A stretch of DNA of 64,000 nucleotides from Davidsoniella eucalypti (GCA_004009845.1 RMBW01000071.1:1-64000); one strand, 5' to 3'; counted from the first letter of the stretch, positions 32,691 to 46,300 are shown. A program made the numbers and translations. Notes: generated from the sequence alone by a model not told the origin.

Positions 32691-35600
32691 TTAGTTGAGC
32701 AACAGCGCATCTTGACTGAGCACACCAAACAACTCATCAACCTCTCGTCTAACCACCTTGAGCTCAGCAGCGACCTGACTAGTGATGAGAATATACGCAT
32801 AAATAACCGCATAGTCTCTTTCCTCTGCCACGAAGCCCTCACCTACACCCTGCGTACCTCTAGCAATCTGCATCTTACGAAAACTATGAATCTTGCTAAG
32901 TAGACGGTCTTTTAGACCTTCGATGTCTGGTGTGGCGTCTGCGATGGGATATTCTAGCATGATTGAACTAGCTATGACGTGAAAGACGTGGCAGATGCGA
33001 TCACACATTATGGCTCGCTCTTTGGTGGTGTGTTCGAGAATGGCTTTCTCGCCGGGGCTTAGTAGGTTGCGTTTTTGTGTGATTTGTGACATGGCATAGA
33101 AGGCGTCAAGAATACGATCTGTGGCAAGGAGCATTCGGGAATAAGATTTGCTAGGAAAAGGGCCGCGCAGTTCGAACTCGTTCATTGCCGCTGTACGAAG
33201 AGTTTCAAGTTTGAAGACTATAATATATGTTAGTGTCTATACTTTTATAACTTTTGGTTGATATCGTGGACTTACCATAACGTTGAAGAGCATCCTGTTC
33301 ACCTGTCTTGAGATATGAAACTGGCGTGTCTTCATTCAACATATATCCAAGAGGTCCTCTCTTCCAGATAAGACCAAGTTGTAGATATAAAACAGCCAGT
33401 CCTTCCTTGAACTTTCTACGACCAGAGACAGGCCATATCAGCCGGCAAACAATCATGCCCCAAAGGATACCTAGTGCCACTGAAAGTGCTCTATGGTACG
33501 CAATCTCAAAGATAAGGGGATTCTTTCCTTCGTCTACATCGTCTTCGCCGCCATCATCGTCATCCTGTAACAAACTGTACGAGTATAGAACGATCACGTT
33601 CCAGGCCAGCAATGTTATACGGCCCAGAGGACCGTTCTTGACGACTAGTAGTAGGTAGAAGTTGTACACACTAACCATCCATCCGAAGAATACGAGGATG
33701 AGTCCATTTCCACCACTAAGCACCCATCCGAGACAGGCAAGTGAAGCGCCAATAGATGTTCCTAGGAAACGAGAGAAACTAGTGGCATTGCTAGCGCCAA
33801 CTGTCATAGCGACGACAATCATGTAACTCAAAAGACCCCATTCACCTCTCCAGCGGTTGTAAGTCGGTCTAGTCGATGGTAGGAAGGCAAGCATGCCCCA
33901 TAAAGAGGCACCAATACCAATCTTTATGCCGAAGCGAACTAGATAGTGGGTTAATATGGAATTTAATGGTAAGTAGAAGAAGAAAAGATCAAGATGGTTA
34001 CTTACTGTCTTCGCGTCCCAATTTTCGGACCGCCGAGAGAACCCATGAGGAGAACTGTCTCACGTATCTGCTTGCATCCGGAGCGGCATCCCAGCTGTAT
34101 AAGTCTCTGTTGCGCTGCATACTCTCCGGAATACCTTGTGGCAGAGCGGATCTTCTGATTGGGTTGACTTCCCGGATAGGCGTAGTAGGGTCACCCATGA
34201 AGGGGGTTGACTCGCCATCTGCCGGTAGTCGAATTCCCTTCTGGCGGCGATTGAGCCAAGGAATATAGCGCCAGACCTTGAGCCAGTTCCAACTCCTAAA
34301 TCCTTGCTGGTTGTGGAACTTGATGTCATCGACGGTATCAAGATAGGCGCCAATTTCATCGGCCACGGCTTGAAGACTGAAACTGAAGTGGCCACAGGCA
34401 GCTGCGACTTCTTCAATATCAGCTTGAATCTTTTCTGATCGCTTGCCTGCCATCTGTATCGACAGATAAAGTTCACGAAGGGCCTCTCCTCGAGCATTGT
34501 TGTATAGGGCTAGAGCATCACGAAGACTGTTCTTAAAGCTTTCCTGGAGGTTGACGTCGTAGTTCGGGGCACCTCCAAACGGAGGCTCTCTGAGGATTTC
34601 GGAAAGGGTGAATGCCAGCGACTTCATAGACGGGCCAAGCATGCTTATGAACATCTCAAAGATCTCGGACGGTGTACGGAAGCCAGGTTGCGAGGCAAGG
34701 GGATCTCTGTTGATCTCCTCCGAGTTGCGGCGAGAGATACTACCGATATCCGATCCCTCGTCGATTGTACCGAGATTGTGGGGTACGGACGAGGGATGAA
34801 AACTAGATACTGGTGAGATAAACCCAGTTCGTACCGAGATTGGCACAGTGGCGATATCGATAGGCTCACTTAGGAGTGAATATTGAGTGTTGGCAGCACT
34901 GCGAAGACCACCAATAGACTGAGCTAGCCTCTCCATGGACTTAACAACGTTCTTTTCAAGGTGGTATTCCTTCTCCTGGCCTATGATATAGTGCTCGAAC
35001 TTGGATTCGCGCGCGGCCTTGAGCATTTTGCTGTTATGTGAGTTATAGCGAGAGATCAGATCACCGTATCCTTCAGCGCGTAATTCTTCCTCGGAACCGC
35101 TGATGAAACCTTTAGTAACTGCAGCAATCATGTCACCCAAGAATATCGAAGTTGTGCACATGGCTTCACGAAGTTCCTGGCGAGCAAACTTGCGCCAGAC
35201 AAGAAGACTTACACCAGCCGAGAAGCTGATTCCCATAGCCAAGATCTTCAGTGTCTGTTCGATCTTGCCGAAGTCAAAGTCACCGCTCTGGATAGCATCC
35301 TCTTTGGTAACGATCGATATTATCGTGATAGAGGCAAGTGTCGATGCGACATTGACTAGTGGTTGGCCCATTCTTTGCTTCATCCAACCAACAAACCCGA
35401 GAGCACCGCCGATGAAGACCGTCACGTTAAGGAAATGTGATAGCCATACAAGACGCATTTGGTCTGCCAATATAACTGACACGCACATGGCAAGGATACC
35501 GACTAGCGCAGAGTATGCAATTGCAAGCGACGCAATGATGATGGCTTCTATCATAGACCCAATCGTACGAGCCGGGTGGAAGTAAACCGTGATGGTGCAC

Positions 35601-36079
35601 ACAACATGCTTGCCATCCCGCTTGCCCAGGGTGCTGGAGAGTGGAGACCAATAAGTCGCCAGACTGCCCAAGACATAAGCCAGAGAACAACATAAGACGC
35701 CTTTGCCCTCGGTCGACTTTGCCCAGTCTAGGCCACACAGAGCCAACTCCCGAACATTATAAACAGCTGTGTAGAAGCGATCGCGGATAGTTTCGGCGGC
35801 ATCAAACGAGTGGAATCGTTCGGGACTCGAGTCGGAGCTGTTGATGATTGCGCCGTCAACATTTAAGCTGAAATGGCGGCGGGAGCGTTCACCAGTACGC
35901 GGATTGATGAATGTGCCGTTTCGGATGAGCTACAGAGACCGGAAAGACATACAGTTAGTACAAGCAAATATATATTACTAAGGGTTCAAACTGTGGCTAT
36001 CTATACATACTCCGCGGCGCGCACTCGGCCAGCGGGCGCGAGACGGTTCTTGCGCGACTCCGGATGTCGATGATGGCAT
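32691..36079 (-). CDS. Bre4-like / FUSC family integral membrane protein
   Basis: Four exons, 36079-36011, 35929-34006, 33938-33276 and 33217-32691, give 1,060 residues with matching phases. The short first exon encodes MPSSTSGVAQEPSRARW. The second holds a first membrane block with about six segments (for example AIIIASLAIAYSALVGILAM), then a long cytosolic part with Ser-rich linker and LYLSIQMAGKRSEKIQADIEEVAAACGHF. The third exon carries a second membrane block with a FUSC-like core (WRGEWGLLSYMIVVAMTVGAS; FGWMVSVYNFYLLL). The last exon is helical and cytosolic. The DUF2422-FUSC-DUF2421 layout is that of yeast Bre4 and of fusaric-acid resistance-like aromatic exporters. The substrate is unknown. 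It shares a 770-base divergent promoter with the HAD hydrolase gene. Confidence 0.9.
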
Positions 36080-36849
36080 CGCGAATCGCCAACAGTGTTG
36101 ATTTTCAAGATATCAGGAAACAATATCAATAGTAGTATTCGAGTCGTTGTTGTAGCGCAAAATGTAGGATATAAAGTGTTCAATTCATCCTCCGTCAACA
36201 ACGATGTGCTGGCGCATCGCCAAAGGCAAACCTGCACTACTTTTTTTATTGGAGTCGCTTTGACGTCAGAGGCAAGATGTGAGAGCTGGATTAGATGGGA
36301 GCCTGCACAATTCCTACTTTTTGGGCAGAATATCGTAGTATGGACAATCAATAAGTTAAGCTAATGGTGGTGGAGGATACTTCGTCAGCCTGCTCATCAT
36401 GGAAAAGTTTAGTAAGCGTAAGAAGAAAAGAGCTTGCTACGACTTTTGTGGATATTTAAAAAAAAAAAAAAAAAAACTTGAAAATACAAGAGCTTTCCGG
36501 AAACGAAGTCTTTTTCATAGTAGTTTCTAATCATCTGGCGCGCCAATTTGCTCTTCTACATATCTTAAATTCCGCGAAGCTAATTTGGGGGTTTGGTTTG
36601 CGCGCATCAACGAAGGAAGGAGCTCCAAAATGCGGGACCTTCTAGGCTATCACGGCTATCGCCAAGCTTACAAGACAGGCATTGTTTTTCTGTTATTAAG
36701 TACACCTGTTCCCACTAAACCCCCATATAAAGCAAAGTACCCTCTATCTTGGTTGAGCTTTAGGTTATCCTAGCAGCCAACTGAAAATAGACCACGAGCC
36801 TATATCAAGGCTACTGTGATACATTCGCACTTCTCCTGCTCTGGCCGCA
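36080..36849. other. Divergent promoter of the Bre4-like and HAD genes
   Basis: No gene. Contains a 19-base A run at 36458-36476. Confidence 0.6.
36458..36476 (+). repeat. Poly(A) run, 19 bases
   Basis: Uninterrupted A run inside the divergent promoter. Such dA:dT tracts exclude nucleosomes in fungi. Confidence 0.8.
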
Positions 36850-37841
36850 ATGATCACAAGGCCAATATCTATTGTCTCTAGTCGTCCACTCTTCCGTGCT
36901 TTTACCACCATGACTTCCCCTGTGACTCGCCAATTTGCACCGCTCAAGGAGGGGGTTCCCGCCAATGGGCTTCCCATCTTAAAAGGCGTGGTGTTCGACG
37001 TTGATGGCACTCTTTGGTTCGTTCATCCAAAAATCTGCTCACAACTCAATTGTTCGTCCGATACATTGAATACCGGGCGTTTAATCATATCGAGCGGCAA
37101 TCCTTGTTTTGTTCCAGATATAGCACGGCTGCTTTCTCTCCCAATCCTTATAAACAAATAACCCATGTACTACATTCATTTTTGTCTTACACTAACCACT
37201 TAAAAGTGCACAGCGAGCCTCAAACCTACATGTTTGGTGAGATGCGTCAAGCTCTAGGCATCACAAAAGTTGTAGACATCTTAGATCATGTCCATAGTCT
37301 ACCACCCAAGGAGCAAGAAGAGGCTCAAGAGGCCCTACGCACCATTGAACGCCGCGCCATGGCTTCTCAGACCCCGCAACCGGGTCTCGTCGATCTCATG
37401 ACTTACCTAGACACCAAGAAGATCCCCAAGGGCATCTGCACCCGCAACTTCGAAGTTCCCGTCAACCACCTTCTCACAAAGTTTCTACCTGAGTCTATCT
37501 TTCACCCCATCGTCACTCGCACCTTTCGCCCGCCCAAGCCTGACCCAGCTGGAATCTTTCATATTGCAAAGTCTTGGGAACTTGTCGTGTCACAGGATGG
37601 AAATTGCCATGAAGCCGTCGCAGATGCAAGTGGCTTGATCATGGTCGGTGATTCAATCGATGACATGACGGCAGGTAGAAGAGCTGGTGCGGCTACTGTG
37701 CTTTTGGCCAATGATGTGAATGCGCATCTAATTGATCATGAGTATACCGATCTAGTAATCCGTAAGCTTGATGAGCTGATTCCAATCCTAGAAAACGGGT
37801 TTGTTGGAGACAACGCTTCAAGCAAAGCAAAGGCTAGTTAA
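36850..37841 (+). CDS. HAD-superfamily hydrolase
   Basis: Two exons, 36850-37016 and 37214-37841 (phase 2), give 264 residues. HAD motif I is VVFDVDGTL at about residues 47-55, with both catalytic Asp present, and it joins across the 197-base intron to CEPQTYMFGEMR. Motif II is IPKGICTRN, motif III Lys in FRPPKPDPAGI, and motif IV is MVGDSIDDMTAGRRAGA. The cap is the small helical C1 type. The family contains phosphoglycolate phosphatase-like and related sugar- or nucleotide-phosphate phosphatases; the substrate cannot be told. The N-terminus before residue 21 (MITRPISIVSSRPLFRAFTT) resembles a mitochondrial presequence, and an internal Met at 36910 could give a cytosolic form. The donor GTTCGT is unusual, but the CTAAC branch site and frame support the intron. 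Confidence 0.88.
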
Positions 37842-38408
37842 GTATGTACGTTTAGAGATTACGGCCATGTTAAGGTCAATTAACCCTGTCTTATATGTAA
37901 ATAACCCTAGAAACTCATCAATATGTTCGAATCACTCGAACATAATGATATTTTATTGATTCTTAATTGCTATGTATCACTACAACTAATCAAGCCACTT
38001 TATTGTTCTTTGAGATATCGAGATTGGTAAAAGAATAAACATTGAAATTTGACACGAAGGTTATTTGTTTTTAAGTGTGCCTGAGTTTTTAAGACAAGAA
38101 AGATGATGGAATGTAGACAATGAAGGAGTTAAACTTCATATACTATGCTCAGGAGATCTTACATCGCAATATATCATAATAAAGAGGAACATACAAAAAG
38201 ATAAATATCAATTCTAACTCCGGAACTCAAAACTGAGGTATATGGTACAGACGCCTGCATCAGTATAGCTCTCGACCTTCTATGTGGAGCGGGGGGTCGC
38301 TTGAGAACCTCGAGGTATGCGGGAAGGACCTAATAACAATAAAGTAGGCTTGATAGAGCCGGCGGGTGTGATATATGGCATGGAAATTGGCATTGGCTGT
38401 CTCAGACT
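37842..38408. other. Region between convergent HAD and Ste7 genes
   Basis: AT-rich shared 3' region. Contains a perfect 9-bp stem-loop listed separately. Confidence 0.6.
37922..37944. other. Perfect 9-bp stem-loop 3' of the HAD gene
   Basis: TATGTTCGA (37922-37930) and TCGAACATA (37936-37944) are exact reverse complements around ATCAC, 80 bases after the stop. It lies between two convergent genes. Confidence 0.65.
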
Positions 38409-40055
38409 CTAATGAGAATATCCATAGCCGTTTCCAGGTGATGGATAAGCTTGTCTACTGCGGCCATCGGGTGTATGATTACGAGATATCGGTGCTGGGG
38501 CTTGTCTCATGCTACCGTAGTTGGATGAAGAACCGGAGGGGCCACGCGAGGAGTAGGCACTTGTGATGTTTGCGCTGCCATTACGGACCGGCGAGCGGCT
38601 GTTGTACTGTTCGCGTGGGGGAGCAAAGCTATTGCCAATAGGGATATCGCCGGAGGTAGGTGTGCTGATGCTGAGATCCTCAATGGCAAGATGGGTGGGT
38701 GATTCTTTATTCCGTAAGAGATCTTGGCTGTTGGCAGGAGATGCCTGAGGGACAAGATGTGATTTGCGGTTATCCTTTTCAAGCATACCTACAGACCAGG
38801 CGTGAAGATCGACAGGTGTACGTTTGGCTGCCTGTACGAATGGGTCTCTGTCCTGTAGTGGTGTTAGCAAGGTATCAAAGTATAAAGATGAATCTAGCAA
38901 TGCAATATCAACTTACGTAAAGTTCTTGGGGGGTCGGCCGTTCATCAGGGTTCTTGGACAAGCACCTTTGGATCATGTCTTCTAGAATTGATGGGAAGGC
39001 GTCACTCTTGGGCAGCTTCGGTGCGGGTTCGTGAACAATTTGCTGTAGAAGATCAAGAATACCAGCAGGAGCACACTCGCCATCCGAGTTTTGCTCACCA
39101 GCGTTAAATGGGAACTTTCCAATGGCAAGCTCCATGATACTGAGACCAAAACTCCACACATCAGACTTGACGGTATATCTGTCGCCTTGGATACGCTCGG
39201 GGGCCATGTAGGTTGAAGTACCGACGAAGGTATCGGCCACAGAGTTGACTAATTCACCAGAGACACCGAAATCACATAGCTTGATAGACCCTTGGGAGTT
39301 GACCAGGATATTGGAGGGCTTGATATCACGGTGCATGATGTGGTGCTTAGTGTATAAGTAAACAAGACCACCTAGTGTTGCCTCGGCGATCTTACCAAGA
39401 ACATCGACACGAATGGGACCAAACTTGCGCGAGATGCGATCTAGTGAGCTACACAGAGGAGAGTATTGTTAGGTATGATGAGCATAAAATTAACCAAATG
39501 TAAGACAGTGTTTAAAAGAAGGCTTACCCAACATCCATGTACTCCATGCACATGATGACGTCGCCGTTGTCGTTGAGGAAGGCACCGTAGAAGGTGACAA
39601 TGTAGTCAGAATGGCAGCCGAACATAATCTGAAGTTCTCGAACAATTCGCTTGCGCATTTCTCGGTTGGCTTCGACGTGTATGACCTGTGTGAGGCTCGT
39701 GTTAGCAAACAAAGAGAGTCCTACTATCATATTTCTTGCTTGGTACACCACACCCAACTTCCAAAACTCAAATAGGATGTTGCATTACCTTTCTAGCCAT
39801 GACGGTACCTGTCTTCTTATGGCGGACTTTGCTGACAGTACCACCGTTACCCGAGCCCAGCTCCTTTACAATTTCCAGATCTTCGGGCCGCAGGTCGAGC
39901 TTGTATTCAATGCCAATTTCTAGCTGCTGGTTGTTGTCATCCCGATCGCTTGGTCTCGATTCAGCCGTTGGCGGCGGCTTGGGGGCGGCAGGTGTCAGGG
40001 CAAGGCCCTTGACGTTCTTGCGCTTCATTGTGCGCGGGGCGAAAGAGTCCGACAT
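38409..40055 (-). CDS. ste7: MAP kinase kinase of the Ste7/Mst7 (mating-invasion) type
   Basis: Four exons, 40055-39789, 39685-39528, 39448-38917 and 38852-38409, give 466 residues. The N-terminus (FAPRTMKRKNVKGLALTPAAP) is highly typical of Ste7/Mst7/Fuz7 MAPKKs of filamentous fungi. The kinase domain begins near residue 60 (LGSGNGGTVSKVRH, then ARKVIHVEAN across intron 1). It contains MCMEYMDVGSLDRI, MHRDIKPSNILVN, DFGVSGELVNSVADTFVGTSTYMAPE and MELAIGKFPF. SVADT matches the MAPKK activation site SxAxS/T. The C-terminus after PFVQAAKRTPVDLHAWSVGMLE is Ser/Pro-rich and ends GYGYSH. It would relay the Ste11-type MAPKKK signal to the Fus3/Kss1-type MAPK that controls mating, hyphal fusion and host invasion. 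The leader upstream is long. Confidence 0.96.
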
Positions 40056-43000
40056 GGCGAGTGATAGAAAAAGGTAGGCAGATGATGTGGGTATATATGG
40101 GATATGAAATGATAGATTGTGGGTGTAAGCGGCGGCGGCTAGTAAAAGGACGTTGACTGCTATATGCTGAATAGTATAGCGACTATGTAGAAAGGCAATG
40201 TACTGCGGGCTCGAGATCGAGGGATATTAAACTTCAGACTAGGAAAATAAAAACACAGTCCTAGGGAAGAGGTGTCTATAATGTACGTAGCGAGACAGCG
40301 GCAGAGGGAAAGAGAGAATGGTGAGCGATGAATTGTTCGGTGGGCTATAGTGGTAGTAGTAGCAGTGGTAGTGGCTTAGCGGAGACGAGAGCAGCTGGCA
40401 AGTGGGTGTCGTGGAGTTGTGGTTGTCGATAGTGTGTCGTGAGCAGTCGAACGCCGGCGACGACGGTGCTAAACTGACTGGCGATACGGGCGAGGATGGG
40501 ACAGACAGAGAGCGGAAGAGGCCGAGGCAGCATAGACGGAAGGAAAGTAGAGAAGAAAAAAGAAGACGAAACGAATTGGCCGCTGGCTGCTGAGGGGAGG
40601 CAACCTTGTGGGCGGTCGAGAGACAGAATGCTAGCAAGCAAGCAATGTTGGACAGTGAACTGGCCTAATCAGACTGCCGGCTATGAGGTACAGGAGATGA
40701 AGAAACGTAGATAGGAAGAAAAAATAAGATAGAGAAAAAAGAGTAACCTGTCTGAGCGAAGACAGGAGGGATAAGACGACACGGACAACGGGTTGGTTTG
40801 CAGGTTTGAGTTGCTTGATGGAGCGAAAGCAGAGAGGGAAAATTGAAGGAGACGGTGACTTTGACTTTTGACGCCTAGGTGCTTGGGTTACTTGTCATTG
40901 CTTGCTTGCGCTTGTGGTCGGAGGACAAATCTTCAGATCTTAGTGCTGTTTTTAGTGACCGGCCGCTATAAATTATAGAGCTTTGTTAAGGACACAGACG
41001 CAGGTAAGCAGAGCTCCATATGCGAATTAAAAAAAAAAAAGTATAGGGAAAAATAGAGCGCACAGGCGACACGAAACGAACAGCGACGAGGCCGACGATG
41101 GATAGAGAAAAAAACGCAGTGCAAAATAAAACGGCGTCCTAGGCCTGCAACCGCTGCATCGTTTTCTGGGTATCTCCGTTTTGGCGGGGTTTGGCATGGT
41201 TGGGCGGCTACGACATGGGCTCGACTATTGATAGAGATGGATATGTAGAGCTAGAGCTGCATAAATGGAACTAACTGTGGCTTAATTTGATCCCTACGAA
41301 CGATAAAGTTCTGATGCAGTGATTGTGCTTGCAGGCGACAACGAATAAGATAGCTGCATTTGCCATTGCTATACAGCTGTAGCTCAGAATGGCTGCTAGA
41401 ATGAGGCCCGGATGTGGCGGCCCATACGGCACACAATGCCATATATTCCGCCTACAGCAATAGCACATCAGTTGCTGGCTAGCCCAAGCCTCGCATGCCT
41501 CTATTTAGCGGGGTCTGGCCTTTTCTTGGCTAGATCTAACCTTGGCTGGGCTGCCCTTCCACGGCTGTCAATCAATTCAGGTAAACTACCAAGTAGTCTT
41601 TTGTGCTCTTTTTGTACTTCCTGATAATGGGCGATATGCAGCTACAAAAACAAAAATAAAAAGATTGCACCTGCATATTGGCTTTGATATGCCTTCTTTG
41701 GTGCGCCTTTTTGTTCTGGCTTCTGTTTTGATGCCTGCTTTGGCACGACCTGGTGAAACTGCACGCTAAAGAGCAAGACAAGACATCAAATCATCAAGCA
41801 AATCGTCGACCCTTATGCCTTACTCTCGACCCTGACTAGGCCTGGGCATGCTATTTCTGTTCGTTTTGATGCAAACACAAGATGTGTCTGAGATGCAGGT
41901 TCCTGTTCCGGCTTATGAATCGTAGTCCCATTTACTCTGCCGTCATCCATACCATCTACTACATACTTTATATGCAGCTACCTGTAGTTACTATTAGTAG
42001 AGACTCTTGAAATGTACAACGACACAAGCCCTTTAGCAACGTATCAATCAATATATGGTATCTCCGGCCCTATTGGCGCTCCGATATTTGTATCCTGATA
42101 TAGTGGCATTGGCCTTTTAAAGTCTACTAGTATGAATATCGGTCTTAGCTCTTAGCCTTCTCTCCACCAATTACTGCGCGTTTGTAGTTTGCAACTTATG
42201 GGCCGTGTGTCTGCCCCTTTTGGCCAATAGCTCCTTGGTCGATAAGTCTGGCTGTTGGGCTCTCCATCCGATGAAAGCTTTGACTGTAACGCTCTGGCAA
42301 GCCATCATGTTCAAACTTTTCCCGTTTTGCTTCTTCTCGAAACCTCATGGAAAGAAACTCGAAAGCGCCTCCTGCATCACAGCCCCTCCATCTCTTCTCA
42401 TTCTTACACACTAGACAAAATCCGCCGCTGCGCTCTTCTCGATTAGATACATGACTGTTTCTTTGGTATTTCTAGAGAAGGCATCTATCTGCTGATAGAC
42501 ATCTTGCATGGGCGGGAAGTATTGTAGAGATATAGAAACCCTGAGAGTTTAAACTGCATCCTCACATTCCTTTACTCGAGCGGATCCACAACCTCCCGAA
42601 AGCATCATCCTAGGTGTTAAAGTTAGCGTGCACTACGAGTGCTTTATGAGTGTATTTGTTGTTTAGATTCAAAACCTATGGAAAGTTGTATTCTGGTCGA
42701 ACGGCTGTAGTAGGTATTTGGTGATAAATCGGACCAGGGATTATATGTAAATGCCATGTAACTAGCTGTAATACGCGATTCATCAAATATTATGGCTTCA
42801 AGATACAATTTGGCTAGAATTGTTCATTTGTCGTTCTTCCAGAATGATTTTCTTACTTGAGGTTTCGGACTGCAAACCATGATCCTCAGAAAATCTGTAG
42901 ATGTCGCTCAGTATAGCGGCCCAAGCGCTCAATTTTCAACCTTCAATTCTTTTATGTGGATTGCATTCGCAGTCACGTGATGCTATATTCCCCTGTCGCG

Positions 43001-43334
43001 CAAGCGCGGCAAGACGCAACGAGGCTGAAAGAAAAAAAAATGGGGCCTTCTTCCAACGAGAGAACCAAAAAAGGGTAGGCTGACCTCTTGACTTGAACTT
43101 TCCAAAAGCTAGTGCCCTATCAACCACCAACGTTGATTTTCGGGTCTTCGAGTGGTTTAACGCGGCCAATCGCCTCTAGAAGTGATTCTCACTTTAACAA
43201 CTATACCAAAACGTCTCGATACCTTTTACGAATCATTCCGATCGAAGTTGAATAGCCACTCTACCACTGTATACGAAAGTTGTGAACCATAAACCAAGAC
43301 ACTAAAGCTCGACTTGCCACATATACACGCCACG
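40056..43334. other. Divergent promoter region of Ste7 and Spt6
   Basis: 3.3 kb without a supported gene. Open stretches at 40239-40714 on both strands are overlapping shadows of biased sequence in the Ste7 leader. An A11-12 run lies near 41029. From 41100 on it is mixed sequence with many stops and no motif seen. Confidence 0.55.
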
Positions 43335-46300
43335 ATGAGTAGCAGCTTGAAGGACCTCATTGACGAGGAAGATGAGTCCTTCGACGAAGAAGGCTCCCGG
43401 TCCGGCCGCCCGGCCAAGCGTCGTGTCGATGATTCTAGCGAGGAAGAGGAAGATGAAGATGAAGAGGAAATGAGAAAGGTATGTAAATGGCTATGGCACT
43501 CCCAAGTCGATGCTGCGTATTCATACTAATGCGACATATAGGTTCGTGAAGGCTTTATTGTCGATGAGGACGAAGAAGAAGAAGATGGCGAAGGCTCAGA
43601 TGTTGAAGCCCGCCGGCGACGCAAACGATCCCACCGCGACCGAGAAGAGGATGAGATGCTCGACGATGAAGATCTCGAGCTAATTGGTGAAGGCCAAGAC
43701 TGGAAGCAAAAGTCTACTGAAAAGGTTTGTCTAGTCATTTCACGCCCATTTGCCAATAACAATGCGCCTCATACTCACACCATATCTTCAACTAGCCAAA
43801 ATACAAACGCCTCAAATCTGGCGCTCAAAAAGAAGAAGACCGCGATGTCTCTCGCCACGGCCTGGACGACATTTTTGACGATGACGAAGACGACGACAGA
43901 GCATTTGGCCGTTCCGGATATCGCCCACAACAAGACGAAATGGATGATTTCATTGAAGATGATTATCCTGATGAGGATGACGATGACCGTATGCGCGCCG
44001 TGGAAGAGGCCGAGGTTGCCAGACCCCGTGACAAGGGCGTTGGTAGCATGATCGACACCACTGGCCTCGACAAGGACGCTCTTCAGGATATGGAAGACAT
44101 CTTTGGTAATGGTGGTGACTACGCTTGGGCCCTTGAGCTTGAGGACGAGGAGCAGGATCAAGAAAAGGAGGAGCAAAACATCGAGCTTAAAGATGTCTTT
44201 GAGCCATCTCAACTTAAGGAGAAGCTTCTCACTGACTTTGACAACGAGGTTCGCTTCACCGATGAACCCGAACGTTTCCAGATCGACCGGAAACCATTCG
44301 CTAATCTTCAACTTACCGATGAGCAACTCAAAGAGGAGGCACGTTGGATTGTCGAGTTGTTGTGGCCCAAGAAAGATCTCTCCATGGATTTTCACACCCA
44401 CTTCCTCAAGTGCGTCAGCAAGGTTCTCGAATTCTTCTTGGTGGACGAGGTTGAGGTCCCTTTCATTTTTCAGCACAAGAAAGATTACCTTATCTATTCG
44501 AAAAAGATTCCTAACCCAGAACATCGCCACAACCCCGATGCCCCCGAATTCAAGAAGGAGGGTAAGAGATTGCTCAACCAAGAAGATCTGTGGCGCATTC
44601 TTGAGCTCGATCTCAAGTTTAGATCCCTGATCGAGAAGCGCAATTCTCTTGAGCGAGCATATCACAACCTGAAGGATACGCTTAACATCAACGATCCCAT
44701 TCTTGACGAGATGATCCCTCAGGCTGTTACTATCGAGGAACTCCAGGATCTCCAAGACTACTTCAACTTCCAATACTCTGCCGAGATCCGCGACTCTTCA
44801 ATCGGCAGCGGAAATGCCACTACCAAACGCCCTGGCTCGAAGAATACCTTCTACGAGCGTGTCCGCCGTAGCGCAGTCTATAGATTTGTTCGGGCCTATG
44901 GATTGTCAGCAGATCAACTGGCCAAGAATACCCTGGGCCAAGGCCGCAAAGTCACTGCTGAGGATGACAACAGAGATCCTATGGAACTTGCTGATAGTTT
45001 GGTTGGCGCTGACTACTCTACAACCGATAGCGTGCTTAGTGCCGCACGCTCCATGTTTTCTGAGGAGCTCTTCTTTAATCCTCGTCTCCGCAAGTTCTTC
45101 CGGCTACATTACTACCAAAATGGTGAATTTGATTGCAGGAGAACAGAGAAGGGCATGCGTAAAATAGACGAGACACACCCCTTCTTCGAGGTGAAATACC
45201 TCATCCACCAGACTATGAACGATATGGCCCGGAAGCCTGAGCTCTTTGTCAAAATGCTAAAGGGTGAGGAAGAAGGCCTTCTGGAGGTCAAACTTGAGCT
45301 GAGAAGCCGTAACGAATTCCGCAAGAAGCTCGAAAGTGAGTTTGAGTCTGAGAACTACAGTGATATCGCCCAGCGCTGGAGAGAAGAGAGACATCGTGTT
45401 CTTGATATGGCCTGTGCCCGTATCGAAAAGGTTGTCACCAAGGGTGTCAAGGAGTCTTTGCGCACTGCTTGCACAGATGAGCTACTGCTCAACATCAAGG
45501 AGGAGTACTATAGACGTCTTGATCAGGCACCATACAAGCCCAAGGGTCTTGCACTTGGTACTACTCCTCGTGTCCTTACTCTATCTCCTGGTCTTGGCGA
45601 TCCTGCTCGTGATCCTATTTTCTACACCTTTGTCGACGAACAACGCAGAATTCTTCAACAAGGCAGATTCCAAAACCTAGCCCGCAAGGAAGAGGAGCGT
45701 GACAAGTTTGTCGCCATAGTCAAGGAACGCCAGCCTGACGCTATTGGTATCAGTGGCTTCTCTGCTGACACCCACAAACTGGTGCGGGATATCGAGACAC
45801 TAGTCATGGATCGTAGTCTGCGTGGTCCTGAATACGAAGATCCCGAGGGCGAGCTTCAGACCGATCCTCTTGAAGTGTTAGTTATCAACGATGAAGTCGC
45901 CCGCTTGTACAAGGACAGTCCCCGTGCCATAGCGGAGCATACTACCCTTCATCCCATGACGCGTTATTGCTTCGGTCTAGCCCGCTACATGCAAGATCCA
46001 ATGAAGGAGTACGCTGCTATTGGCAAGGATGTTGTCTCGTTGTCAATTCACCCTTGCCAGAAGATGATTCCGGAAGACAAGTTCCGCAAGACTCTTGAAA
46101 CCGCCATGGTAGACATCGTCAACCTGGTCGGTGTCAACATCAATGATGCCGTGCAAGATTCGTACTACGCCAATCTTCTTCCATTTGTTGCTGGTCTCGG
46201 CCCGCGTAAAGCTACCAACGTTATCAAGGCCATCAGCGCTAATGGTGGTTCTATCGCATCCAGAGATGAGCTCGTTGGTGACCCTGATAGCGGCAAACTT

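Noticed and set aside
40239..40714. Overlapping open stretches upstream of Ste7
   Set aside because: Present on both strands over the same biased leader sequence with no motif on either.
41380..41410. Possible tRNA, from TAGCTCAGAATGG
   Set aside because: No complementary D-stem, anticodon arm or T-arm follows.
43775..44773. Open stretch of 332 codons antisense to Spt6
   Set aside because: Mirror of the acidic and coding-biased Spt6 exon; no independent motif.
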